In this document: positions 35,501 to 43,874 of the stretch, piece by piece
How the letters are laid out: each line of letters starts with the position of its first letter
How positions within the stretch are numbered: position 1 is the first letter of the stretch
DNA from: Phoronis australis
Lineage: Eukaryota; Phoronida; Phoronidae
NCBI GenBank assembly: GCA_002633005.1
Contig: NMRA01000566.1
Coordinates: 62,001 to 126,000, forward strand
DNA length: 64,000 bases
Direction of reading: 5' to 3'
The notes under the pieces: generated by a model
The model's database searches: none
Told to the model about the DNA's origin: nothing
Seen by the model: only the letters and a program-made list of their open reading frames with translations
Program-made: the position numbers and the translations under genes

Positions 35501-35939
35501 TATAGTATTATCGTTACCTGTCTTTTTACAATTTTAATGCTATGGTGCACCGAAATGCAATTTGTTGCTTCAAGGCAAAATATTTCGATTCCTGAAATGT
35601 TTTTCTTGGATCCACAAATCCTCTGTCTTGTTCACTTTTGCAAACAACGGGCAAATTTTCAATTTACTATCATGCGGGACAAATGAGTGATTTCTGAAAA
35701 GTTCACTTACCTTCAAAGTATTCATCGGTGTGAAACAGATCGTGCAGGTTCTGTGGTAGAACGAACGTTGTTAGCAACATGTCGCTCAGGGCCACGTTTA
35801 AAATATACATATTCACTGTGATTTTCTTGTGTCGGTGGCCGCGCAGGATCGTCAAAACGATAATTATGTTGCAAGCAAGAGATACAAGCAAGATGATTGA
35901 GATAACGCATGTGAATACAATTACGCCAGCTGTCGCCAT
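11367..35939 (-). CDS. Orphan class A (rhodopsin-like) GPCR, complete three-exon gene
   Basis: Seven-transmembrane receptor, expected at the plasma membrane and coupled to G proteins. Join on the minus strand: 35939-35711, 24489-23729, 11564-11367; 1188 nt, 395 residues plus stop. Junction phases match: exon 1 ends in phase 1 and exon 2 supplies the last two bases of a Gly codon; exon 2 ends in phase 0 and exon 3 starts in phase 0. All sites are GT-AG. Landmarks seen: N in TM1, LSD in TM2, Cys at 3.25, DRL in place of DRY, Trp in TM4, a Pro in TM5, SWFPYF in TM6, NLVIY in TM7. Position 3.32 is Pro, not Asp, which argues against an amine receptor. Intracellular loop 3 is roughly 100 residues. 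The extracellular N-terminus is only about five residues, with an in-frame stop upstream of the ATG. Ligand unknown; a peptide receptor is a guess. Confidence 0.9.
13024..13782. other. Assembly gap (759 N)
   Basis: Unbroken run of N. Open frames reported across it in either direction are artefacts because N never yields a stop. Confidence 1.
13783..14117 (-). pseudogene. Tyrosine recombinase fragment (DIRS/Ngaro or Crypton type), cut by the assembly gap
   Basis: The minus-strand frame reads LDNLPDTTSSFFIKKILKG, DTRMPITSALLHRLFDACP and MFLLAFHAFLRVGEFTVTSS. The DxRxPIT...LF block followed by AFxAFLRxGEFT is characteristic of mobile-element tyrosine recombinases; the Arg (codon near 13845) is the first catalytic residue. 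The remaining catalytic residues would fall in the N-run. The sequence upstream of LDNLPD does not fit, so a frameshift is likely near 14065. It lies in GPCR intron 2. Without an adjacent RT it cannot be assigned to DIRS-type or Crypton elements. Confidence 0.75.
14341..14608 (+). pseudogene. Degraded acidic open frame
   Basis: ATG at 14341 opens MVEHSRLEDDEDLERELDN, stop, YADREESG, stop, then 50 codons including KEFNFPHSELSSALRQYELD and PLAREILQTFVSQNQLNQGV in the same frame. Two in-frame stops in otherwise protein-like sequence suggest a relic of a retroelement or retrogene. Product unknown. Confidence 0.3.
15841..15914 (+). repeat. tRNA-like cloverleaf, probable tRNA-derived SINE head or tRNA pseudogene
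   Basis: 73 bases fold as a full cloverleaf. The acceptor stem is GTCCCGA/TTGGGGC with two wobble pairs, the D arm keeps three of four pairs, the anticodon stem has one mismatch, and the T stem is CCGGG/CTTGG. An A-box-like TGGCTCAGTGG and a B box GGTTCGACTCT are present. The anticodon position reads GGT (Thr), but base 33 is C instead of the invariant T. No T-run terminator follows closely. These defects favour a SINE head or pseudogene over a working tRNA. Confidence 0.55.
16723..17565 (+). repeat. 5' LTR
   Basis: 843 bases, TGTC...GACA. Closely matches 22069-22947 along its length, for example TAGCCAATCGCTAAATGAGT and TCTCGTGGAAGATTCTAGAG occur in both. Scattered substitutions and indels between the two LTRs indicate an old insertion. 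Confidence 0.88.
17653..18600 (+). pseudogene. Gag remnant of the Gmr1-like element
   Basis: The first open stretch (17653-17913, 86 codons) starts with GTG where an initiator would be expected. It forms a highly charged coiled coil of E/R/K/A repeats (EERAHKRELEQAERAHK). After a stop at 17911 the same frame resumes with RPKLPRFD and DAFLDRFE, typical of gypsy Gag. Around 18532 a zinc-knuckle remnant reads CFNCHRKGHLARD followed by Arg where the last Cys ligand belongs. Confidence 0.75.
18850..19125 (+). pseudogene. Protease and post-protease segment remnant
   Basis: In one frame the stretch near 18925-19065 reads RVLIDGTPRSFPIAKIEV, a stop, then TPYSVGEIEVMCMRTPIYDI and IIRNAVG. The TPYxxGxxxxxCxxxPxYDxIIxN pattern is the conserved region that follows protease in metazoan gypsy elements. 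The active-site core itself is not clearly recognisable. Confidence 0.5.
19260..20390 (+). pseudogene. Integrase remnant, located upstream of reverse transcriptase
   Basis: The H2C2 zinc-binding region lies at about 19400-19550 (LVHEPIVGGQLG, CTSCNICQRTTPKGR). The core starts at about 19610 with RIAVHLIGPL, where a His occupies the first catalytic acidic position; FLSDCGTQFTS and NPKCNGLCES keep the second and third. A stop interrupts at 19697-19699 and more near 20025. The C-terminal part reads MTGFSPFELLCGRTMRGP, then about 20320-20350 MLPQWRGPYEV, a GPY/F-like module. All of this precedes the RT. Confidence 0.85.
20590..21570 (+). pseudogene. Reverse transcriptase remnant
   Basis: Starts with the usual linker (LTITQRREVTILLEEKSDIF NEVPG) and continues through frameshifts into VVLMRKEDGSNRFYIDF, GLSKGYWQVTV and FVKMPSGLVNAAA. 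The YxDD box reads YVND at about 21176-21187, so one catalytic Asp is lost, and a stop follows five codons later. A further frame carries LTIRPAKCLVE and VVSEGHLAMD. Confidence 0.88.
21575..21975 (+). pseudogene. RNase H remnant
   Basis: One frame reads FIAQTDASDTGIGFILLQEY, ASKKLLPRERNYTVIDREC LATIFAIRKF, a stop at about 21783, then IIHTNHQSLGY. DAS, RECLA and TNHQSL are the standard gypsy RNase H blocks. It lies between RT and the 3' LTR as expected for the Gmr1 gene order. Confidence 0.85.
22069..22947 (+). repeat. 3' LTR
   Basis: 879 bases, TGTC...GACA. Longer than its partner mainly because a segment of about 63 bases ending GACCAGCAA is tandemly doubled at roughly 22521-22646. A short purine run (GAGGGG, about 22057-22062) just upstream may be the remains of the polypurine tract. 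Confidence 0.88.
22953..23728 (-). other. GPCR intron 2 between LTR element and exon 2
   Basis: No coding or repeat structure recognised. Confidence 0.6.
23729..24489 (-). CDS. GPCR exon 2: TM3 to TM6
   Basis: Starts after a good polypyrimidine tract and CAG at 24492-24490 and ends at GGG|GTGAGT. It opens with GQLLCKLV (Cys 3.25), then SWDRLITV at the end of TM3, TM4 with AAIWATSVVVVIP, and an extracellular loop with two N-glycosylation sequons (NTS, NGT) and a Cys that can pair with 3.25. TM5 is VYCLPVLVTVYNYARV. A long Ser/Thr- and basic-rich loop 3 follows, with RITKML leading into TM6 (FSLSWFPYFVLLLIG). Reading past the donor gives a stop after some 14 more codons, consistent with intron. 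Confidence 0.92.
24627..24963. mobile_element. TTAA-flanked miniature element, copy 1
   Basis: Bounded by TTAA on both sides (24623-24626, 24964-24967). The ends AAGGATACTAATCCCGGTTT and AAACAGGGTATGGTATCCTT are inverted repeats. The interior is shared with 40594-40952 (for example CCCGGTTTTGGCCTAT). 337 bases, no coding. TTAA target sites are typical of piggyBac-type transposition. Confidence 0.7.
25298..25453 (+). repeat. Two diverged tandem units of about 78 bases
   Basis: CAGACTACGCCAGAACCCAC ... GAGCCGTCATGTGCTCT is echoed by CAGACTGCGACAGAACTTAC ... TAGGTCGTCATGTGTTCT. Function unknown. Confidence 0.6.
27833..28218 (+). other. TATA-like box followed by an ATG and overlapping open frames
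   Basis: TATATAAG at 27833-27840 lies about 60 bases before an ATG in good context (27900, AACATGG). That frame encodes 35 residues (MATRNPDLGRARAHQ...) and stops at 28005. A second frame is open for 97 codons from 27925 to 28218 and reads DEEILERRREQAQTTELMEL then FGKPAFVRHC and LAIYSVHFILHYREPLSKHF. A good donor (TTTG|GTAAGC) sits at 28068. This could be a frameshifted small gene or transposase relic inside GPCR intron 1. Family not recognised. Confidence 0.28.
31690..32285. mobile_element. TA-flanked miniature inverted-repeat element with palindromic units
   Basis: The left end TGGTGGGCCGTTGAGGGGAA and the right end TTTCCCCCCAACAGCCCATCA are inverted repeats extending through AAAGTGTCGCCG. 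TA flanks both sides (31688-31689, 32286-32287), as in Tc1/mariner-type insertions. Inside, a unit of about 75-100 bases (GTGTCGCCGTAAAATTACGC...) repeats about three times, and the perfect palindrome ACGCTCGTAATTACGAGCGT occurs twice. Confidence 0.72.
35711..35939 (-). CDS. GPCR exon 1: start, TM1, loop 1, TM2
   Basis: Encodes 76 codons plus one base. ATG at 35939-35937 is followed almost at once by a hydrophobic TM1 containing ACNIIIVL, where N is position 1.50. A basic loop (RGHRHKK) and TM2 with NVALSDMLL (D2.50) follow. It ends TTTGAAG|GTAAGTG, a strong donor. Upstream in frame, about 19 codons open before a TGA, so the start is constrained unless a further 5' exon is spliced in; no acceptor is obvious. 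Confidence 0.88.
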
Positions 35940-37249
35940 GTCTCCCCACAGTTCGTGAAAGGCGTGGATAACGGTTGGTCTCCAGTTCCATCACGTGCCG
36001 CACACATTTATACTAGCACGCGACACAGTTTTGTCTTTAAATCGATATCGCGCGAGTTAACGAGTTTTAATTGAACTTTTCTACGGTGACCACTTTCCTA
36101 CACATTTTACACATGCGCCTAACGAGGCCTGTAAGACCACAAGTTGCCGCACATTTCGACGTGTGCAGACCTGCGAACCAAATTAAAGCATGGGCGGCGC
36201 AGCACTGGAAAATGGGGGGCTCTAGCCCCNCCCCCCCCCCCTACTCCGTCCCCCTATGGTGCCCCACCCATGTAAAGGTAGATTTTCTTTGCAACAATTG
36301 TTGGTTCGTAAAGTGTCATAAGATCAGTGTCATAACCCTCAAAGTACACGACAGTTTGTGGAGAATTTGAAGAACAATTTGTAAATTCTGATGACCAATG
36401 AGGTCGTTTATCTCACTGTGTGGATGCAGTGAAGATATGAATCCACGAATTATAGACAAATGCCCTTTACAAGGACGTACGTCAAAATGACGATGTTAAA
36501 CTGCATTAGTATATGAAGTATGTACGATACAACATTGGCAGGCCGCTAACAACACCATCGTTTGCATTCGGCGTTAATGGCCATTTTCAGTAACACCGCA
36601 TGCCACTTTAAACGGCCGTACCCGCCAATATCGCAGTATCTGCCAAGTTCCACGCCATTCTTGACGTTGAAGCCATCTTCAGGGATAGGGTGAAGAAACC
36701 ACTCACCTACCAAAACCACGAAGACTTGTATCAACTGTAAATGCACTCAATTGCTTTTTTATTCTTCATGTATCGCAACAGTTTGAACTTCAACGTAGCG
36801 ACCATCATAAACCAAAATTTTTGAAACGGAAAAACTACGACAGCTCGTGTTTCAAAGGTTTGAAGACACTGCCCACACATTGTGGTCTAGATTTACCCTT
36901 GAATTGTGACCTACTTTTCCTGTTTGTGCGAAAACTCGTTCTCAAATTAAGTTAACACATAGGCTGTGCAACAACATGTATAGCTTTAAGTACGTTAATC
37001 TGGCTGAATCGAATGAGGCATTATACTTTTAAAACATTGGTCACAAAAATTTCCTCAGTACAATAGGACTTCTTTTCTGTCACCGATTACAATGTACATG
37101 GATTTGCCATTTACACTGACTTTCAGGGGTCAATAGCAGGCAATCTTCAACTCAGAACAGATAAAAAAATCAAGCAAACGCCATTCGTAGCAGTCATATT
37201 CAGCACATAACATAAAAAGTCACGCCACCCCAGCGGGAGTCAATTTTTT
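35940..37249. other. GPCR 5' flank
   Basis: Should hold the GPCR promoter, but no clear TATA box is placed. A C-run with a single N at 36230 marks a sequencing problem. No gene seen. Confidence 0.5.
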
Positions 37250-38832
37250 ACAAGAGCATCGCGGAGCGTTGAAATGCGTCCACGAATGCACGGCACACGG
37301 AGTGCTTCTAGGGTTGTTTACTTGTTACCATAAAATAGCCTCCAGAGGGCGAAAAAATGTCCAAGACATCTGAAGATGGGAAAATGCCATCGCTTTTTTA
37401 ATAGAAAGCTATTTGCCAAATTTCATAAAAAATTGTCAAGGAACTTCTGAGAAACAAAGGAAAACAAAAAATGAAATTGCCACTATGGGACACAGCCTTC
37501 AATGGATCCGCCGGAAAGACGTCGTCATCTGTTGTTAGCTTCAAATAAATACAATTAATAAATTTAGTATAGTTCCTGCAGTGAGTTTAGGAGATGCAGC
37601 TATGGGCGCAAAACAAAACAAAACTACCCCTAGGAGGCGCTACAGTAGTCGAATTCGTTATCGTCAACCGTCATCCTCACAATTTTCAACTTGAAGTCAT
37701 CCTCAGAATGGTTTGGTTGATCGAGGGGTGGACTCCAAAAAACAAGACTCGAAAACAGGAAAAATGGCCACTAGGTGTCGCAAAGTACCTCGATTCCATC
37801 TGAAAGCGGGAGGATAGCGCCATCATCTCACAAATAAATGCCTATATTCCAAACTTTCTGATAATCCGTTGAGGACCTTTGAAGAGGCAAACCTAAAAAA
37901 TGAAAATTGCTAGTAGGGGGCATACTGGTAGTCAGATCCGTCCGAAAGTTTTTGTCATCCGTTGTCAACATCAAATAATTATACTTGCTAAATTTAGCAA
38001 AGATGCCGCAAACCCGCGTTGACATACAACCATGGACGCAAAAAAACTGCCACTGGGACGCCAAAAAAAAAACTAAAAACAGTAAAAATGGCCACTAGGC
38101 GGCGCAAACTACGTCAAATCCATCCGAAAATGGGAGGATATATATATTTCAAATTTTTTGAAAATACGTTGAGAACTTTTGACGATACATAGGAAAACAT
38201 AAAACAATTAAATTGTTACTAGGGGGCCCACCGGTAGTCAGATCCGTCCGAAAGTCGTCGTCATCCATTGTCAACATCATATAAATACACTTGCAGAATT
38301 TAGTAAAGATCCTGCAATGGTTTAGGAGAAACAGCCATGGGCGGAAATAAAGAGACAAAACTGCCAATAGGAGGCACCGCAGTATTTGAAACGTCGGAAA
38401 ATTATCGTCAGCCGACCTCTCCCTAATAAAAACATACATGCCAATTTCCACAATCATCCTTAGAGCGGTTTGGTTGATTGAGGGGTGGACGCCAAAAGAA
38501 AAACAGAATCGAAAACAGCAAAAATGGCCACTAGCTGGCGCAAACTGGGTAGAATCCATCCGAAAACTGGAGGATGGCGTCACCCCACTAATAGATGCCT
38601 ATATGTCAAATTTTATGAAAATACGTCGAGGACATTTGAACAGGTAAGCGTAAAAAACTAAAATTGCCCCTATAGGGCACACCGGTAGTCGGATCCGTCC
38701 GAAAGTTCGCTCATGCCGTCCCATCCATGATAGGAACAAATGAGCAAAATTTCATGAGTGTACGTCAAAGGACGCCGGACGGACGGAGGTGACGGCATAA
38801 TGCGTCCACATATAAATATGTGGGCGCATAAT
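37250..38832 (+). repeat. GCCACTAGG repeat family, copy B (full length)
   Basis: Begins ACAAGAGCATCGCGGAGCGT then ATGCGTCCAC and ends with GTCCACATATAAATATGTGG then GCGCATAA. ATGCGTCCAC and GTGGGCGCAT act as short terminal inverted repeats, and the end itself can fold as a hairpin. Between them are tandem units, with AATGGCCACTAG boxes near 37763, 38088 and 38523, each unit holding two GCCACTAGG-like boxes. No coding capacity. Probably a non-autonomous DNA element. Confidence 0.75.
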
Positions 38833-39124
38833 AAACATTAATGATCGTGGCTTAGCTGCGATTTTGAAGAAGCACTATTCGCTAATTCAGCCCCTTATAA
38901 TGCATCGAATTTAAAAATTCAAAGACAACAAATATTTATTTTTCAATTTTAAAAATAGTAATGTTGGTAGTTTGCCTTGCTTTTGACCGTGTAACATTTA
39001 TTCGCGACTTCACGAAGAATGGTGTGCAATTTGTTTGATAGGCTGAAGTTCAGCAGCGCGCGAAGAAAGTGTAGAAATATCGACTGACGTTGTTCTGTGT
39101 TATTTTGACTCCAACAGAAACGCA

Positions 39125-39216
39125 AATGTATATGTTGATGCAAAATCATGCAAGCTCGTGTCAGGCCTAGGTGGAACATTGTCCCAAGATGGAAGAGTAC
39201 TTGCATATGAAACAAT
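39125..39216 (+). pseudogene. Retroelement RNase H scrap
   Basis: The frame reads NVYVDAKSCKLVSG then GLGGTLSQDGRVLAYET. The D-A-x(n)-G-L-G-x-x-L-S-Q-D-G-x-V-x-A-Y pattern is that of gypsy RNase H. About 250 bases downstream (39470-39520) CPKCWMEDETPKHHISR looks like the Cys/His tail of a retroelement, possibly a different one. Confidence 0.45.
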
Positions 39217-40593
39217 GATACCTGTCCCTTATGCCCACTGCGTTTTAGGAATAAGGGGCTGGTCTTTTTAATTATGGGAAACATCTTAAACAGAAGTATT
39301 CGTGGAACAATAAAAGAAGAGGTGAGCTGGGTACCTCCCAGTCTTACAACCAAGCTTTTAAGACTGGCCAGGATTCAACTGCAGATCACTGTGGTAAATG
39401 GAAGATATAATATGTCACTTAAACCTGCAGAAACATAAGAAAATAACAGGTCGATCAACAGAATCCAGGTGCCCGAAATGCTGGATGGAAGATGAAACAC
39501 CGAAACACCATATCAGCCGGTACATGTATATGTCACTGACCCGAAAGCATTCAGACTAAAAGAATGCTGAAAACTATCGTGGAGTTAACAAAAACATTAA
39601 AACACTTGCAGAAATGCCTCAAGCAGGCTAGTAGACTCGCTGAATATGAGCAGTGAAATAAAAGCACAGTGTCTGTTGCAATGGGACTGTAAAGACCTAA
39701 ATAACGTCTGGCCCCTTCGGTTTTGCGTACTTTAATTATTGTGCAAAATTCGCGCTCCCCCTCACCCCCGCCTTCCTACAAAATGTCCCGACAGCATAAA
39801 ACCTTGTTTGAGCAGATTTTCGAAGCAAGCACACTTGGTTGCAATACAATCAAAATGCAGAGACTGCTCAGTAGCATAGGTCCGTCGCAGTCTTGGGGAA
39901 TGACCAGTTCTGTTCCCCTACCCTCAAAATGGCCAACCACGGGGTGCAGGGAAACTAGAGACGGCCGACTGGAGGTAAAAGACGTACCCGATTTCCACAT
40001 TACGAGCCACCAGTTTCTATATTATGGTTTCGCACGCTGGTTGAGGCGGTGAATAAAATAACTGTGACCGAAAGACAAGTGTCGATGGATAGAATGACGA
40101 GTTACCGGAAGTATCTATGAGTTAGAAGGGATTACTTCAAGACCTTAAGTGACGGGGATGTTGACACTGAAGTCTGTATTGGGATGCTGTGACTTTTAAT
40201 GACCATTTTGATCGATCGAACTACACCTTTGAATACATGGCTCCCTTGATCACCAAGGGTCACTACGCAAGATGTCAACTGGTATTAGAAAAGTTAATTA
40301 ATCTTCATGTCGGAATCGGAACTAAACGAGTTGATTTCCGACAATATCTTAATGGACATGGAACACAGTTAAATTAAAATAATTTAATTGCCCGTCAGTG
40401 CCGCAACTATATGCATTTGTCAAATCTCAGATGACGACTCGCTTCGATTTATGAGCACACGTTAATGTTTTAATTAATGAGCAAAAACAAAGCAAATGCT
40501 CTGTTAAAGAGACATTATCGGTTTTAAGGCACAAAACGCATTATAGTTGGGTGTTTATTGTGGATTAGCATTTTGAAGTTATTTATTTGTTAA

Positions 40594-40952
40594 AAGGATA
40601 CCAAACCCGGTTTTGGCCTATAAACAGATTACTAAAACGACTTCCTCGTCCAGTTCTCCAAAACGACATAATGCTGTGACCATCGACAACCATAAAAAGA
40701 TACGAGAAAAATTTGAAAACTCCTGCCAAAATCTGCTGTAACTGGGAAGCGTGACCTATACTTTAGCGAATTCTTGTAAGCGTCAACCGTGGGAAAAGAC
40801 CACCCATAATGCCCAATTGACGAAATAGGGGATATGAGTTTTTAGCTGATTCCTGCTTTTATCTTTGAAGATTGGCGCCAATGATGCATTAACATGAGAC
40901 AGAAGGAGGCCTGGTTAAGTTCATCAAAACGGGGTTTACATGCAGCGTCGTT
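40594..40952. mobile_element. TTAA-flanked miniature element, copy 2
   Basis: Bounded by TTAA at 40590-40593 and 40953-40956. The left end AAGGATACCAAACCCGGTTT is nearly identical to copy 1; the right end (AAAACGGGGTTTACATGCAG) is more decayed. Interior words shared with copy 1 include CGACAAC, GACCACCC and TGATGCA. Confidence 0.68.
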
Positions 40953-43358
40953 TTAAGCGATCTCACAACAGATTCTCACATTATCTGTGAAAGAAGCCGA
41001 CCTTGTAACATTAAGTACCAAATGGGCGGTTTTACTGCATCTTTTTCACACACTTAAATGTACTGTATGTAACACGCTGAGTTTGCAAAATGGGGTCTAA
41101 ACCTTTACATGTAAGTCTTGCCATTTCTACAAATGCAATACATATAAATTCTAACTGCAGCTCCCACAAGTAAACGCCTCCACTGATCGCCGGTTAGTAG
41201 GCCTACTTAAGCAATATATTGGAGACGGGGTGACCAAGTCATATTCCGACAGATCACTCTATTACATCGTATGTGTGATTATAGTCTTTCCATGCTATCT
41301 CCATATCTTCCAATTTTTTATACCAACTTGATCCGCGAAAGGGGACTCTAAGGCAATCCTTTAAACGTTCCACGAACAAGCTTGTAAAACCGTGAACTGC
41401 ACAAACTTCAATACTGACCCGCTAGATAACTTTGGTTGTTGCGCGGTGTCAAGTACTTTGTTCAACCATTTCACAGCGTCGTTAAATGCTTGAACACATC
41501 ACACTGTGACGTGATGACATTATGGAAATTCCGCTGCAACGCATGCAACCGGGCCCTTTGCGAAAATTGCTCAGACTGTGAGTCGCCTTTGGCTACTCTT
41601 GATCTTAAAGCGGCATTGAACTCGTTCAGCAACTAAAAAACTTTCAGAAAATTATTGGACAACGTCGAAAATTGACATACATGTATCGACGCACAACGCC
41701 GCGACTAAATAACAATTTCATTTTGATTACTTCTCGCCGGATTCAATTCCGACTAAATCTCGCCAACGCTAAACGCACTTATGTCAACACCACACCAACC
41801 CACAAATACACTACTCTAGCTGCAGTTACGCCGCACTAAATTTCACCTTAACTCAACTTCGACACAGATGCCCTTTTATTACATGAAGTTCGACTGACTG
41901 ACAAATAACTCTGGCACGAGTTTCTATAAGGTTTGGGTAGAGTTCTGTCTAGTTCATGACCAAAATAATCATTGACTAGAATATTTCCAAGTGAATATAC
42001 CATTACCTTCAACACTCAGTTGTGCAACCATCAAAGTTTAGAGTCTGGCTGACCCCACAGTTCTCTAAACAAATCGTGTGAAAATGTACTGACTGTTCCT
42101 GTTACCACAGAAACAGTGATAATGATTGGGAAGTTGCAAGATTGAATTAAATACTTCGTTTGTTCAAACAGCGATATTTTTGCTATCCTATGCTACAATC
42201 TAACGTGAATTCATATATATCAACACATGGAACAAAACCTCGCACACTGATCAATTTATGAGATATGAAAATAAAAGAACCCAAAGGAACCAAACAAAGC
42301 GTTCTGCTCCAGTGACATCTTGGGCAGTGGGCATGGAAAACTTATCATCTGGATTATGACTACAGTTACTAATTGAGGTAAAAGCATGCTGTTAATGTTC
42401 ATCTGACTTAAAAAAAGGATTCATCATTGAAAGTTCGAGATTTTGGCTTGAGCTAATTTGCCCTGTCTTGGGTTGTACCAAAATCTGGTTACTAACAAGA
42501 AACAATAATTTATTTTACAAAAACTCAGCTTGCTGGTTCCAGGCAGTGACTACTTGAGAAAAAACAAATAACACCAGAACAAGTCATACAACGTTGACTA
42601 CCATGCCATGACTCTCACTGGCATTAAGGAAAACTTTATGTGCCCTATTTGACTGTTTAAGCACACTGTGTCCTTGAGAAGTCAAAAAAAAAACAAGACT
42701 GACAAAATAACCACAACATACTTGAAACATGCCAAATCCCTGGCCAATATCAATATTGACTATTGGGTACAGGCACTGGGTACTGCTAAAAGTAGGCTTT
42801 TTCATCATCTGGTATTGCCTCTGGTACCTATGGTCAAAGTAGCTCCCTAATGCCTTGGTGTGGATTTTGAATGCATGGTGACTGTACTCCCTAACAATAA
42901 AGTGGAAGACACCCTGAAAGCTTTTGACAGTCCCACACGACTATATTTGGTCGGCCATCACTGGTGCTATAGACTTCTGATAATTTAGTATGACCTCATA
43001 GTGACCCCTGCTTGTCAACACACAGCCACGTGAGCTCAAGAGGGTATGCTTGTTTATAGCAACCAAATATGGGAGTAGTCCTCCAAAACAGATAGGATAA
43101 AGTTTCACCAATTTGGGACACAATATGGCAGACCACAGAAATTCTATTTTGACTCTCACTTTCCCATAAAAGAGATGAAGTAGCAGATGAATGCTTTTCC
43201 ATGTTAAAGTACTGCACCATAGCTGCCATCAGAGAACATTTTGAAGAATTGCGGGCATGCCTGTAACAATGGTAGAGCTGGGTGAAAAATGACGAATAGC
43301 AATTTCGACAATGATTTTTGAACGCAACAAATGAGACTTCACAAAACTGCCAAATTCT

Positions 43359-43874
43359 TCACTCAATAAGACAGTTGTCAATGTGCTTATTGACATCGCT
43401 GTTCCTCGTTGCAGCGTCAAACTTCTTTCCACACACAGGACACGTCATCTTCATTTCCTTTACGCTCTCCTCCTTAGCTTTTTGCCGAGCAAAACTTGCA
43501 AACAGATTCGACTGTTTTTGCTTTTTCACAGCTGTCCTATCACAATGTTTCTCAAAAGGCCTCTTAAGTGAGGATGCACCACAACTAGATTGATCAGCTT
43601 CTTTCAACAATTTGTTGCCTTTTGCAGATAGGTTTTCCTTAAGACCTGTGACTTTATCACCACAAATTTTTTCTGACCCAACTTCATTATCAGTAGACTC
43701 GGGCAATTTTGTTGACGGTTTGAAAAAGCTTTTAATTGTCACAGGGGGTGTCAAAGCTTTTGCCAAGAACCTAGGACAGACTGGCGTCTCTGTCTCTACT
43801 ACTGACACCTTTTGGATGGATACATTTGATGGTTTCTGTACAGGTACGGTCACCACTCGTCCATCAGCAAACAT
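43359..43874 (-). CDS. SBNO exon G: disordered tail with SFF motif, NLS-like stretch and C2HC zinc finger
   Basis: Starts at TTTCTCAG|ATG in phase 0, matching exon F, and runs 171 codons to TGA. Numbered from the exon start: TIKSFFKP at 46-53 resembles a PCNA-interacting (PIP-like) core but lacks the leading Gln. KR at 104-105 and KKQK at 117-120 form a bipartite nuclear-localisation pattern. CPVC (Cys145, Cys148), DVNKHIDNCL (His164, Cys168) form a C-x2-C-x15-H-x3-C finger close to UBZ4 ubiquitin-binding fingers of RAD18 and other DNA-damage proteins, with a longer loop. The tail could instead be a separate gene's exon, but the phase match and the absence of another promoter or start context favour one protein. 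Confidence 0.8.
   Translation of the reverse strand: MFADGRVVTVPVQKPSNVSIQKVSVVETETPVCPRFLAKALTPPVTIKSFFKPSTKLPESTDNEVGSEKICGDKVTGLKENLSAKGNKLLKEADQSSCGASSLKRPFEKHCDRTAVKKQKQSNLFASFARQKAKEESVKEMKMTCPVCGKKFDAATRNSDVNKHIDNCLIE

Larger units (their letters stand above)
24968..35710 (-). other. GPCR intron 1
   Basis: About 10.7 kb of AT-rich sequence containing the miniature elements and the TATA/open-frame candidate listed separately. Frames at 29551-30480 and 34592-35489 overlap on several strands and lack any family signature. Confidence 0.55.
38833..43358. other. Intergenic region and SBNO 3' flank
   Basis: Contains the RNase H scrap, the second TTAA element and otherwise short chance frames. 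The SBNO 3' UTR begins at 43358 and runs leftward; TTTATT at 42509-42514 (AATAAA on the minus strand) is one possible poly(A) signal. Confidence 0.5.

Noticed and set aside
38780-38832. 3' hairpin considered as a Helitron end
   Set aside because: No CTRR terminus after the hairpin, no 5' TC start and no A/T insertion signature.
41436-41636. 66-codon frame with CNAC...CENC knuckles
   Set aside because: Cys spacing does not fit a known zinc finger and no exon boundaries or homologues are recognisable.
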